This document shows, in pieces, positions 16,342 through 23,410 of a DNA stretch of 64,000 bases; position 1 is the first letter of the stretch, and each line of letters starts with the position of its first letter. The position numbers and the translations under genes are program-made. This DNA is from CAWAHD01 sp963781785 (GTDB taxonomy: Bacteria; Planctomycetota; Planctomycetia; Isosphaerales; Isosphaeraceae). The notes below the pieces were generated by a model. That model did not search any database. It saw only the letters and a list, made by a program, of their open reading frames with translations, and was not told the origin of the DNA. The stretch spans positions 496,001 through 560,000 of the forward strand of contig CAWAHD010000003.1 in assembly GCA_963781785.1 (NCBI GenBank), in the 5' to 3' direction.

Positions 16342-16382
16342 CGGCGGGATGGATGTGCTCCCGCGTTGCCTGTCCTTCCTCT
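16342..16382 (+). repeat. Repeat R1, 3' end only
   Basis: GGCGGGATGGATGTGCT followed by CCGCGTTGCCTGTCCTTC matches the last 40 bp of R1. It abuts the duplicated segment, so the junction lies at the repeat. No gene is recognised from 16383 to 16556 on either strand. Confidence 0.55.
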
Positions 16383-16556
16383 TGGCGTCGACTTACACCC
16401 GCTCTGATCGATGTACGGTATTGGATTGACCCCGTTGGGCACTCAGAGCGACACGATCGAGACCCAGCTCTTCGGGCGGCGTTCCATGCGTCAGGCCGAT
16501 CCGGGCCATGCGGTGTGTTCGGCTCTGGGACTGAGTGCCACTCCGGTCAGCCAATG

Positions 16557-17405
16557 CTATCCGAGCCTCTGGAAACTCAGTTGAAAGCCAATGAAAAAGA
16601 TGGCGGCGTCGACGAAGAGATGACTGATCCACGGGCCGTACAAGGAGCCTGTATGGTGATAGAGCCACGCCCACCCAGCTCCCCCGATCGCCACGAATAG
16701 GGGGAGCGCATAGGTCAGGGGTGAGGACCATCCGAAGAATCCGGCCACGATAAGGACGTGATGGGCCATGAATCCCACGCTCGACCAGAGAATCGCGGCG
16801 CCGAGCGAGGTCCGACGCTTCAAACTTCCGAAAACAAACCAGCGCCAGTAATACTCCTCCAAGCCCGAATGCCCCAGTGCGTAAAACGTGCTGAGTGCGA
16901 TATAGCGAGAAGGCGAATCCACTCCCATCCCCTTGATCTTGGCGTGAATGCCATCCACGGCAGCGGCGAGATAACCACCGGGCAAGAGCCAAAGCCGAAC
17001 GACAAGCAACGTCGCGACCAGAATGATGACCCCCGACGCGATGCCCCAAACGAAATCCGTGATTGATGGGCGGTGTAGCTTGATCTTTTCTTTGAGTACC
17101 GATGCGGTCCACACTGCGGGGAGCCCGAACTGCAGGACTTTTCCCAGAGCGTAAACTCCTTGCTGAACACCCGTCGGCGCGTTGGCGAGAAGGTCGAAAT
17201 AGAGGAACGTCAAGGCCGTCGGATAGACGATAGCGACCAGAATAATCAGCATCCGGGAAACCCATGGTAGATGCGAATAGGCGTAGCCCTTGAACTTCGG
17301 CCGCGCACCTTTGTGCAAGAACAACTCGCGCTTGTCTCGCACGAGGTTACCGACCATCGTCCGATTCTCGAGACGGGGGTTCAACTCTAAATGCCTGAAC
17401 CCCAT
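16557..17405 (-). CDS. CPBP (CAAX/Abi) intramembrane metalloprotease
   Basis: 282 residues, polytopic: hydrophobic segments at about 50-72, 82-98, 118-140, 165-180, 190-215 and 222-275. The family motifs are present: GHSGLEEYYWRWFVFG (EExxxR), GFMAHHVLIVAGFFGW, and WISHLFVDAAIFFIG (HxxxD). Bacterial CPBP proteases are implicated in bacteriocin self-immunity, prenyl-protein processing and signalling; the substrate is unknown. The first 17 or so residues run into the upstream VapC remnant, so the native start may be the ATG at 17357 (MVGNLVRDK). A damaged toxin gene directly upstream shows DNA was lost at this junction. Confidence 0.75.
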   Translation of the reverse strand: MGFRHLELNPRLENRTMVGNLVRDKRELFLHKGARPKFKGYAYSHLPWVSRMLIILVAIVYPTALTFLYFDLLANAPTGVQQGVYALGKVLQFGLPAVWTASVLKEKIKLHRPSITDFVWGIASGVIILVATLLVVRLWLLPGGYLAAAVDGIHAKIKGMGVDSPSRYIALSTFYALGHSGLEEYYWRWFVFGSLKRRTSLGAAILWSSVGFMAHHVLIVAGFFGWSSPLTYALPLFVAIGGAGWAWLYHHTGSLYGPWISHLFVDAAIFFIGFQLSFQRLG

Positions 17406-17430
17406 ATCTCTTCGCTGGCATTGAGGAGTT

Positions 17431-17617
17431 GCTGCGCGCAGGAGTTGTGCGCCATCCGCCGCCTTCAGGATGTACTCGTGTCGCCCGCGAATGATTTCGA
17501 TCGCGGTGACGATGTGGTCGCGACATTCTGTTCCCCCACCCGTTCGATTCGAGAAACGACCTTGGGATGGCCCAAGTGGGCGAGGGTCATCGTGTCCGTA
17601 TCGAGGAAGTGCATCAT
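17431..17617 (-). pseudogene. VapC-type PIN toxin remnant
   Basis: Starts MMHFLDTDTMTLAHLGHPKV (PIN-domain first Asp in FLDTD), overlaps the antitoxin stop by ATGA, continues RIERVGEQNVATT, then after a one-base frameshift (about 17550) IVTAIEIIRGRHEYILKA up to QLLRA. The sequence then changes into the protease gene's 5' end. The acidic residues of the second half of the PIN domain are missing, so the toxin is dead. Confidence 0.65.
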
Positions 17618-17760
17618 TCCTGCTCGCACTCAGGCCGCCGTCGCCTGGCGTAAATCTCCCGAAGCATCGCCGCTTCCTCCAGTGTCAGCACCTCCGGTGT
17701 TTCGCCGAGTCCGTTCCGTGACGCCGGCGGTTTGAGCGGTCTCGGTTTCGTGCGTGGCAT
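17614..17760 (-). CDS. Small VapB-like antitoxin
   Basis: 48 residues: MPRTKPRPLKPP..., then TPEVLTLEEAAMLREIYARRRRPE. The C-terminal helix with TLEEAAxLR is typical of short antitoxins paired with VapC in planctomycetes and cyanobacteria. Its TGA overlaps the toxin ATG (ATGA), and GGAGGGAC precedes the start. The partner toxin is truncated and frameshifted, leaving an orphan antitoxin. Confidence 0.6.
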   Translation of the reverse strand: MPRTKPRPLKPPASRNGLGETPEVLTLEEAAMLREIYARRRRPECEQE

Positions 17761-17865
17761 GGTTTGTCCCTCCGGATCCCCTGCGTCTTCATAACCGTTC
17801 TATCGACCCGACCCAGAAGGATTAACCCCCCGCCGTCTGACTGACGAACAACGCAAAGGCTGGCT

Positions 17866-17928
17866 GGACAGGAAGGCCAGGCATTGGAGGGGTCGGCGCC
17901 ACCCCGCGAATGAATCAGATCGACCGAG
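17866..17928 (+). repeat. Repeat R1, 5' part only
   Basis: GGACAGGAAGGCCAGGCATT through GAATGAATCAGATCGACCG matches R1 from the second 5' unit to about base 60; the rest is absent. Between 17761 and 18281 no gene is recognised; a C7/G7 hairpin lies at 18147. Confidence 0.6.
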
Positions 17929-18146
17929 CGATTTGGCTGCAAGGTGGCAACGCTGAAATCGATGGCGTGTCGTTTTCGTGCCGATTGCGGGCGCGAAGCT
18001 GAGATCGACCGACGCCTACGACAGCGCCCCACGTCGGATTGGAAGAAGGCGACCATCGACACACCCAAGCGTTGTCACCGGCAAGTCCGCTACATCGAAG
18101 AACGAAGAGGCGCTCGACGGCCTTGTGACGGGCGGCGCCGCGACCA

Positions 18147-18167
18147 CCCCCCCTTCGCAAGGGGGGG
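18147..18167. repeat. C-rich hairpin repeat
   Basis: CCCCCCC-TTCGCAA-GGGGGGG, a perfect 7-bp stem downstream of the minus-strand gene ending at 18282. A near copy is at 44110-44130, also just downstream of a minus-strand gene. There is no U-tract on the minus strand, so it is not a classical terminator. Confidence 0.5.
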
Positions 18168-18281
18168 AAAAAGGCGCAACGAAATCCGGGGGAACGCGCG
18201 GCACGTGAATGGCCGACTTTTCATCAGACCAGGGCGGGAGTGAGGGGGCACCCATCGACGAGAGATCGCGAGGCGCGTACT

Positions 18282-19745
18282 CTACTGGGCATTCCTCTGG
18301 CGCTTGGCCTGTGGGGCAGGCTTCTCGAGCTTGAGCTTCAGCGAAGGGACCACGCCCGATTTCGGAACCATAACGGTCGACTGGGCTGTCAGCGCCGGCC
18401 TGACGATTCCGGAGAAACGTTCCTGTTCCGCTGTCAGGGGAGCATAGCCCTCGGCATGGACTTCACAGGTGCCGGGCGGGATGCGCTCGGTCAGGAACAG
18501 GCCCCGGTTGCCGACGATCTTCGGTTTGTCCTTTGGACCGCCGTTCTCCGACACTCTCAGCAATCGCGCGTCGAACAAATGCCCAAAGTGTCGCTCATAA
18601 ACGGGATCGTCGGGCGACCCGGCCCTTCTGACGCTGATGACGACGCCTGTGAGCTTCGTCCCCTCGTCCCATTCGACTGATCCGGTCAGGCGCGTACCGG
18701 TCGTCCGCACGAACGAAACGGGAGTCGTCTTATCACTGACCACCTCGACGTACTGTCGATCGAGAAAAAGCCCCTGCACGATGTTCCCGTGGGGGATCAT
18801 CCGGCTGCGCGCGAACTGGTACCGGCCCGGGGGAAGCGAGTTGAGCTCGATGCGGCCGTGATTTCGAATCGAAAGGTGGCGAACGATTTCAAACCCCTTC
18901 CATGCGTCGACGGCATGCATGACCGACTGCACGAACACCGACGCTTCTTCGTCGCTCCCTTCGATATCGTAACGGATTTCGACCCGCGTGGGACGCGGAA
19001 GGCGGATGACGGCTTCAGCATCTCCCTGCGGCAGCGGGACCGGCCAGGCGTCGAGCGCCGGGCTCGATACGGCCAGTCCTGGCGTGGCGGCCGCTAACGC
19101 CGGCGGACTGCCGGCTGGACGCCCCTGTCTCGGGGCAACGCTGACAGCCAGCTCGAACCGTCCCTCGGAATCGGTCTTCGCCCCGCGGACCGTTGGCTCT
19201 TCCTCGCCGTCGAAGGAATTGACGGCCCGACCCCCGGCCAGAGTCATGCCGTTTGGTCTGACGGCGAATAGCGAGGCGTCCTTCACGGGCTTCCCGAGAT
19301 GGTCGAGGACGCGCCCGCGGACGGTTCGCCCCTTTTTCAGCCGAATCACCGTCTCGATTCTGTCTTTTCCGGCAGGGGGAGCCTCGCTGAGAACCGGCTG
19401 GGGCACGTAGCCGTCCGCGAGAATGCGCGCCGTCCAGCCTTCGTTCCACTTGACCGTCACGCTGAAGCGATCCGACGTGTTGCGCGTTTCGGTAAATCCC
19501 CAAGTCACGTTCTTCGGATCTCTGGGATCGAATTTGCAAGCTTGGGTGATGAAGGCCTCGACTGGCTCGCCCGTTTCGGCGTCGACAACCTTGCCGAATA
19601 CCTCGACCGATTGCGGCACCACTGCCGGTGGATCGTTCTTCGCGTCGACCGGCGGCAGGGATGGAACCTGCGTGGACTGGAAAAGCGCCAGGAAGAGGAC
19701 CACCGGCGCGGCGTCCGGACCAGGGCAGTCACGATCGCGGTGCAC
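18282..19745 (-). CDS. Carboxypeptidase-regulatory-like domain protein, exported
   Basis: 487 residues from GTG 19745. After a hydrophobic start (APVVLFLALFQS) come repeated beta-sandwich modules: VEVFGKVVDAETGEPVEAFI (about 45-130), RTVRGRVLDHLGKPVKDASLF (140-210), and LTGSVEWDEGTKLTGVVISV (355-470), the carboxypeptidase D regulatory-like fold, a transthyretin-like adhesion or scaffold module. An ATG at about 19763 with GAGGGGAGG upstream begins a better signal peptide (MFYPCTAIVTALV) but is out of frame by one base, so the 5' end is probably frameshifted. Two BlaI-type dyads lie upstream. Confidence 0.7.
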   Translation of the reverse strand: MHRDRDCPGPDAAPVVLFLALFQSTQVPSLPPVDAKNDPPAVVPQSVEVFGKVVDAETGEPVEAFITQACKFDPRDPKNVTWGFTETRNTSDRFSVTVKWNEGWTARILADGYVPQPVLSEAPPAGKDRIETVIRLKKGRTVRGRVLDHLGKPVKDASLFAVRPNGMTLAGGRAVNSFDGEEEPTVRGAKTDSEGRFELAVSVAPRQGRPAGSPPALAAATPGLAVSSPALDAWPVPLPQGDAEAVIRLPRPTRVEIRYDIEGSDEEASVFVQSVMHAVDAWKGFEIVRHLSIRNHGRIELNSLPPGRYQFARSRMIPHGNIVQGLFLDRQYVEVVSDKTTPVSFVRTTGTRLTGSVEWDEGTKLTGVVISVRRAGSPDDPVYERHFGHLFDARLLRVSENGGPKDKPKIVGNRGLFLTERIPPGTCEVHAEGYAPLTAEQERFSGIVRPALTAQSTVMVPKSGVVPSLKLKLEKPAPQAKRQRNAQ

Positions 19746-19800
19746 GGATAAAACATGGGCTGCCTCCCCTCAGGGAACCTGGAAACCTTTTCCGCGTTGG

Positions 19801-19834
19801 CCACAATTGTAGCGATAGTTGACCACAGTTGTGG
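19801..19834 (-). promoter_or_regulatory. Two BlaI/MecI-type operator dyads
   Basis: CCACAATTGTAG (19801-19812) and CCACAGTTGTGG (19823-19834), centres 22 bp apart, resemble the TACA-N2-TGTA dyads bound by BlaI/MecI repressors. They precede the carboxypeptidase-regulatory-like gene at 19745. Planctomycetes often link this domain with BlaI/M56 signalling. Confidence 0.5.
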
Positions 19835-20021
19835 CTACTTGTCAAGAGAGGAAGGGATCATGGTCCCGGGTTCACGATCCAAACGGAGGCAGAATCAAGG
19901 TAGAATTCCACGGCTTTTCAATGTATGTTCAGCCGAAGGCAGTACTTCACGTGCGACGTCTGACGACTTAGTGTGTTGGAGATGGCATCACGGCCGGGGC
20001 GACCTGGTGAGGGACAAGCAG

Positions 20022-20047
20022 CCCTCGCTTACGCTTCGGGTTAGTAT
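20022..20047 (+). repeat. REP element, copy 1 (upstream of the transposase)
   Basis: CCTCGCTTACGCTTCGGGTT followed by AGTATG. This is the forward form of a REP-like sequence recurring inside and after the transposase gene, in both orientations. When translated it gives the TRSVSEG/PKRERG peptides familiar from planctomycete genomes. Confidence 0.7.
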
Positions 20048-20065
20048 GGGTGTGGAGGAGATGTC

Positions 20066-20734
20066 ATGGCCCGTGGACGAGAGACCGAGCCGCCGATGCC
20101 CGAGCCGTTGGCGTACTTCTTGACCTGGCCGACGTACGGCACCTGGCTTCCGGGAGACGAACGCGGCTGGATCCAATACGGGCGTGGCTGGCAGCTCCCA
20201 GACGCGGTCCGAAAGCTGGAGGCGGAAGCGAGAATGACCGAGGATGCCTGCCGATTCGATGGCGAGCAGCGCAACGTTGTGGAGCGGCAAATTGCCGAGA
20301 CGTGCAACGTTCGCGGCTGGGAATTGCACGCCGTCAACTGCCGGTCGAATCACGTGCACGTCGTGGTGACCGCGGGCCAAGCACCCAAGATCGTTCGCAA
20401 CCAATTGAAAGCATGGTGTACGCGACGGCTGAAAGAACTGGAAGGCAAACGCCGACCGGCGGAGGACGGCCCTCGCTCACGCTTCGGGTTAGTATCGGAC
20501 GAGGACGGCGCTCGCTCAGGCTTCGGCCCAGTATCGGCCAGCGACGCCTCGACACCGACCCGAAGCGTGAGCGAGGACTCCCGTTCCACACCGACCCGAA
20601 GCGTGAGCGAGGATTCCATTCGCGAAAACTGGTGGGCCGAACGCGGCAGCCAGCGGTTCATCAACGATTCGGAGGGTCTGGAAGCCGCGATCCGGTATGT
20701 CCGCGACGGTCAGGACAGCCCGCGAGAGCACTGA
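20066..20734 (+). CDS. REP-associated tyrosine transposase (Y1/IS200-like)
   Basis: 222 residues. The start LAYFLTWPTYGTWLPGDERG, the metal site HVHVVV (HxH of the HUH fold, about residue 98) and the C-terminal GLEAAIRYVRDGQD with the likely catalytic Tyr match RAYT/Y1 transposases, which cut and mobilise short palindromic REP elements as single strands. Uniquely, between the HUH domain and the Tyr helix lie four REP copies read in frame (RSRFGLVSDE, RSGFGPVSAS, PTRSVSEDS twice), adding about 50 residues. Further REPs flank the gene. The insertion may or may not abolish activity. Confidence 0.85.
   Translation: MARGRETEPPMPEPLAYFLTWPTYGTWLPGDERGWIQYGRGWQLPDAVRKLEAEARMTEDACRFDGEQRNVVERQIAETCNVRGWELHAVNCRSNHVHVVVTAGQAPKIVRNQLKAWCTRRLKELEGKRRPAEDGPRSRFGLVSDEDGARSGFGPVSASDASTPTRSVSEDSRSTPTRSVSEDSIRENWWAERGSQRFINDSEGLEAAIRYVRDGQDSPREH
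20471..20612. repeat. Cluster of four REP copies inside the transposase gene
   Basis: Copies at 20471-20495 and 20511-20534 (forward, the second degenerate) and at 20554-20576 and 20591-20612 (reverse, GACCCGAAGCGTGAGCGAGG). Two forward then two reverse copies form a large inverted array, and the reading frame is preserved through all of them. Confidence 0.75.
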
Positions 20735-20793
20735 CCCGAAGCGTGAGCGAGCATTCCGCCAACGACCGCCTCGCTTACGCTTCGGGTTAGTAT
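20731..20793. repeat. REP pair downstream of the transposase
   Basis: A reverse copy (20731-20755) and a forward copy (20769-20793) face each other across 13 bp, a BIME-like arrangement that could fold into one long hairpin and terminate or stabilise transcripts. Confidence 0.7.
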
Positions 20794-20839
20794 GGACAGT
20801 CGGCTGTCCGAGTGAAACGCGTCCTGATCGTGCTGCCTT

Positions 20840-21103
20840 TAGACCCGCGTGGTCCCGTGGGTCCTGGGTACAGGAAATGATGCCCTCGTGCGGCTGACCT
20901 TGTCGACGAAGGCCTTTGAAATCGCGATGATTATGGGTAAGGACAGCACGTAGGTCGGCGGTGGCATCCGCGAGAACTTCCGCATCGTCAATGCCCTGGC
21001 CAGCCCGACCCGCCTCCTGGACCGTCCGCACGTCGTGCCCGAGGCGGCGCAACTCCTCGGTAACCGGCTGAGGAAAATCCTCATCCGCATAGAGCCTGGC
21101 CAT
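20840..21103 (-). CDS. DUF5615-type PIN-like toxin, C-terminally truncated
   Basis: About 88 authentic residues: MARLYADEDFPQPVTEELRRLGHDVRTVQEAG, then ADLRAVLTHNHRDFKGLRR and ISCTQDPRDHAGL. The first Asp cluster (ADEDF) and THNHRDF match the Mut7-C/PIN-like ribonuclease core of DUF5615 toxins. After AGL the true tail, still present at 15758-15830 in the other copy (AQRIHDAL...), is missing; the frame runs on through REP sequence and the back of the transposase to 20516. ATG 21103 lies 6 bp after the antitoxin stop. Loss of the final helix may inactivate it. Confidence 0.7.
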
Positions 21104-21109
21104 GAATGG

Positions 21110-21364
21110 TTAGTCCGCCTCGTTGTCGCGAATGTCCTCGTCGATCTCGGCGGGATGCTCTCGGTCGTAATCCCAGGCCGCCTGGAGGTCCGCGGGCGTG
21201 AGCCCTACGATGTTCTCCAGGATCTGCTCGTCCGCCGCACCCAGCCGACGGGAATTCACCACCCCCCAAACCGTGATTCGCGTGTTGCGAATACAGGCCC
21301 GTCCGCCGCACACGCCTGGCGTCTTCTGAACCCAGCTTTGGTTCTTGGTTGCGTCTGCGGCCAT
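21110..21364 (-). CDS. DUF433 antitoxin, copy 2
   Basis: 84 residues, differing from the copy at 15922 by only a few positions (for example RRLGAADE against RRLRAADE, DYDREHP against DYYREHP). It has the same start context (AAGGAG, ATG 21364). It precedes the DUF5615-type toxin, the normal order for this type II module. It should neutralise the toxin and repress its own promoter. Near-identity over more than 500 bp, including flanks, points to a recent duplication of the whole module. Confidence 0.8.
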   Translation of the reverse strand: MAADATKNQSWVQKTPGVCGGRACIRNTRITVWGVVNSRRLGAADEQILENIVGLTPADLQAAWDYDREHPAEIDEDIRDNEAD

Positions 21365-21455
21365 GATCCGCACCTCCTTCGACGGCATTTTACCAAGGAG
21401 ATGGGCTACTCGCAGTAGCTCATCCTTGTTCGTGCATCACGCGAGCGCGATCAAC

Positions 21456-21898
21456 AGGGAAGCAAACAGGGAACTAAAGGGCAGGCACTGCGATGCTGCG
21501 TGTTCCGCTGGCCGCATCGGGCGCGCATCCGTGAGCCGATTGCAGCAAGCCATTCCCCATCGCGCAGCAATTATCGAGCTTGCTTGCCGCTATGACACCG
21601 ATTTTCATTGCGCCGTGCGCTGGCAGCCGGCCTCTTGCCCGCGCACCGGGCGCGCGGCATGCTGATGTCGTCGGCCCGCGATTCTGGCGGCGCCGGCGCG
21701 GGCCGGCGTGGGATAGGGTGACGGCGCAGGGCTGGTGGTCGTGGGCGACGGCTCCGGCCCCGTGTACCTGGTCGCGGCAGCGGACCCGGCTGACGGCGGG
21801 CCGCTGGACCTTGCCGTTAGCCCCAGCGGTCTCAGGTCGGGCCGGATCACTCCTGGGTGCCGGTTGTGGATTGCGAGGAACTGCGTGAGCGATCAACC
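21456..21898. other. 443-bp insertion present only in duplicate 2
   Basis: Compared with 16176-16262, the sequence between two GCGATCAAC repeats (21447-21455 and 21899-21907) is extra. The stretch has short protein-like scraps (IIELACRYDTDFHCAV; GDGSGPVYLVAAADPADGG) but no complete gene, and no terminal inverted repeats that I can see. It may be a small insertion with 9-bp target duplication, or sequence lost from copy 1. Confidence 0.5.
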
Positions 21899-21939
21899 TT
21901 CCGCGCAAAGACGATTCGTCCGAACCAGGGGCCGAGCCC

Positions 21940-22479
21940 TTGCCGGTCGAAGGACTGGTATTCCGGGCGAACGAGCAGCGGCCATCGCCCTGGCACTCCG
22001 GAGCCCTCTTCCATGTGTCCAGCCGGTACCCGCGAAAGCCCCGCTCGGTGCGGGTTGACCGCCTGGGGGGCATCTTACGGAACGGGTTGCAAGCGCCGGC
22101 CTCCTGCCCGGACGGTTCGGTCTGCTCGGACCTCCAATTGGTGGTGACCGGGACCTCCGTGCCCTACGACAGCCTGGTGTTCCTCCACCGGTTTGGCCCT
22201 CAGTCCTTCCTCTACACGCTCGGCGGGCCGGACCGGTTCAGCGTTTTTGTTGACCCGGCCATTCCTGTGTTGACACCCGAAGCCATGGGGGACAGTTGGG
22301 TGGTCCTGTGCCAGGATGAAGTCTACGTGCGTGATCGTATCGCGCCCGAGGATCTGACCGGTGTGGCCGTGCATCATGCAGACGCCGACTCGGTCGTCGG
22401 TGCTTTCATTGCCGATTTCCGGCGTCTTGGCATTCCTCTGTTCGACTATGATGGGAATGTACTTTGGGAGCCGGCGTGA
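21940..22479 (+). CDS. Hypothetical protein
   Basis: 179 residues from TTG 21940. Protein-like throughout: WHSGALFHVSSRYPRKPRSVR, LGGILRNGLQAPASCPDG, SLVFLHRFGPQSFLYTLGG, FSVFVDPAIPVLTPEAMG, WVVLCQDEVYVRDRIAPEDL, and a C-terminal FIADFRRLGIPLFDYDG. The phrase about a region bearing a price-like DPxxPVL and VYVRDRI is reminiscent of conserved hypothetical proteins of planctomycetes, possibly ADP-ribosyl- or tRNA-phosphotransferase-like in fold (a guess). The upstream region is shared with the 16252 duplicate, and the native start may lie further upstream. Confidence 0.55.
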   Translation: MPVEGLVFRANEQRPSPWHSGALFHVSSRYPRKPRSVRVDRLGGILRNGLQAPASCPDGSVCSDLQLVVTGTSVPYDSLVFLHRFGPQSFLYTLGGPDRFSVFVDPAIPVLTPEAMGDSWVVLCQDEVYVRDRIAPEDLTGVAVHHADADSVVGAFIADFRRLGIPLFDYDGNVLWEPA

Positions 22480-22957
22480 GCCGGAAACCGATTGGGCTCG
22501 GCTTAAACGAGTGTGGCTCTTGTTCTTCCTCGTAGCCGGGGATGAAAGCCAGCCTGTGCAAGGTGGTTTTCACCGGTAAGGGCCTCGGTCAAGCCGCGTT
22601 TGGTCATCAGGACGAAGGAAACGAATCGGCGAATACCACACTCCTTCGCGGGGCTTTCGATGCGCGTAACTGCGATTGCACGGCTGTGAACGTTTTCCAG
22701 GATTTAAGAGGATTTCCCAGGAATTCGCAGGGTTTCTCACCGTTTGTCTGCCGTGGCAGAGTTTTATGCGTCGATGCGATAAATCGAGTCGGTCCCCCTC
22801 AAGTCGATCATCGCTCGTACTCGGCCGATCTCGATGCGGGCAGCTCGCTCGGCCGCGGGCTCAGCCGACTGGGCGCGCTCGTCTCAAGCTTCCGTGGCCG
22901 GGCGGGCCAGCGTATAATCAGGGGATCGCCGCCATCTCGCGCGAGGGGAGCCAGACA
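22480..22957. other. Intergenic stretch without a recognised gene
   Basis: No frame has family resemblance. AGGATTT/AGGAATT-type short repeats occur at 22698-22735. The likely promoter of the antitoxin gene at 22958 must lie near the end of this stretch. Confidence 0.4.
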
Positions 22958-23242
22958 ATGGGTACGCTCGATGAGGAACCGGACGTGAGCACGGTCAAGG
23001 AATCCGCCCTGCAGAGTCATGCCCGAGCGTCTTCTCCGCGTCGTGTCCCCTGCAACGACGCCACAGGCCGCGTTCTCCCGATCACTCCGGAGGAACAGGC
23101 CCAGGATGCCAAAGCAGTCGCTGCGTTCGTCGAACTGATGTTTGCGCTGCCGGACGATGACCCGCCGGGTGCCTGGGAGGAAGCGATGCGGGACCTTGAC
23201 GCACAGCGACCGCACAGGAAGCTTTTCGAGGGCCTCTATTAG
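22958..23242 (+). CDS. Putative antitoxin of a PIN-toxin module
   Basis: 94 residues: MGTLDEEPDVSTVKESAL..., with a helical C-terminal half ITPEEQAQDAKAVAAFVELM, DPPGAWEEAMRDLDAQRPHR. Small acidic helical proteins of this kind sit directly before PIN-domain genes in planctomycetes. The following gene starts 2 bp after its stop and is a truncated PIN toxin. GAGGGGAG precedes the ATG. Assigned as antitoxin from context only. Confidence 0.5.
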   Translation: MGTLDEEPDVSTVKESALQSHARASSPRRVPCNDATGRVLPITPEEQAQDAKAVAAFVELMFALPDDDPPGAWEEAMRDLDAQRPHRKLFEGLY

Positions 23243-23244
23243 TC

Positions 23245-23395
23245 ATGGCGCGGCTGATCCTCCTGGACAGCGGGCCGCTCGGTTTGATCGTGCGTGCGCC
23301 CGGTCCAAGCAAGCCGCAAGTCGGGCGCTGTCTCGGCTGGGTGCAGACCATCCGGGCGAGTGGCGCGATCGTCATCATGAAGGAGGTCGGTCGCC
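23245..23395 (+). pseudogene. Truncated PIN-domain toxin
   Basis: MARLILLDSGPLGLIVRAPG, then RCLGWVQTIRASGAIVIM is the first third of a PIN ribonuclease (first catalytic Asp in LLDSGPLG). After about 48 residues the homology ends and the kinase gene begins at 23411; the frame continues meaninglessly to 23553. The remaining catalytic acids are gone. Confidence 0.55.
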
Positions 23396-23410
23396 TTGAG
23401 GGTTCCGACG

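Noticed and set aside
16393..17265. Alternative minus-strand frame overlapping the CPBP protease
   Set aside because: Arg/Ser-rich without membrane segments; the other frame has all three CPBP motifs.
20516..20839. C-terminal 100 residues of the DUF5615-type toxin frame as genuine protein
   Set aside because: They translate REP sequence (NPKRKRG) and the antisense of the transposase gene; the authentic tail is seen in the other copy.
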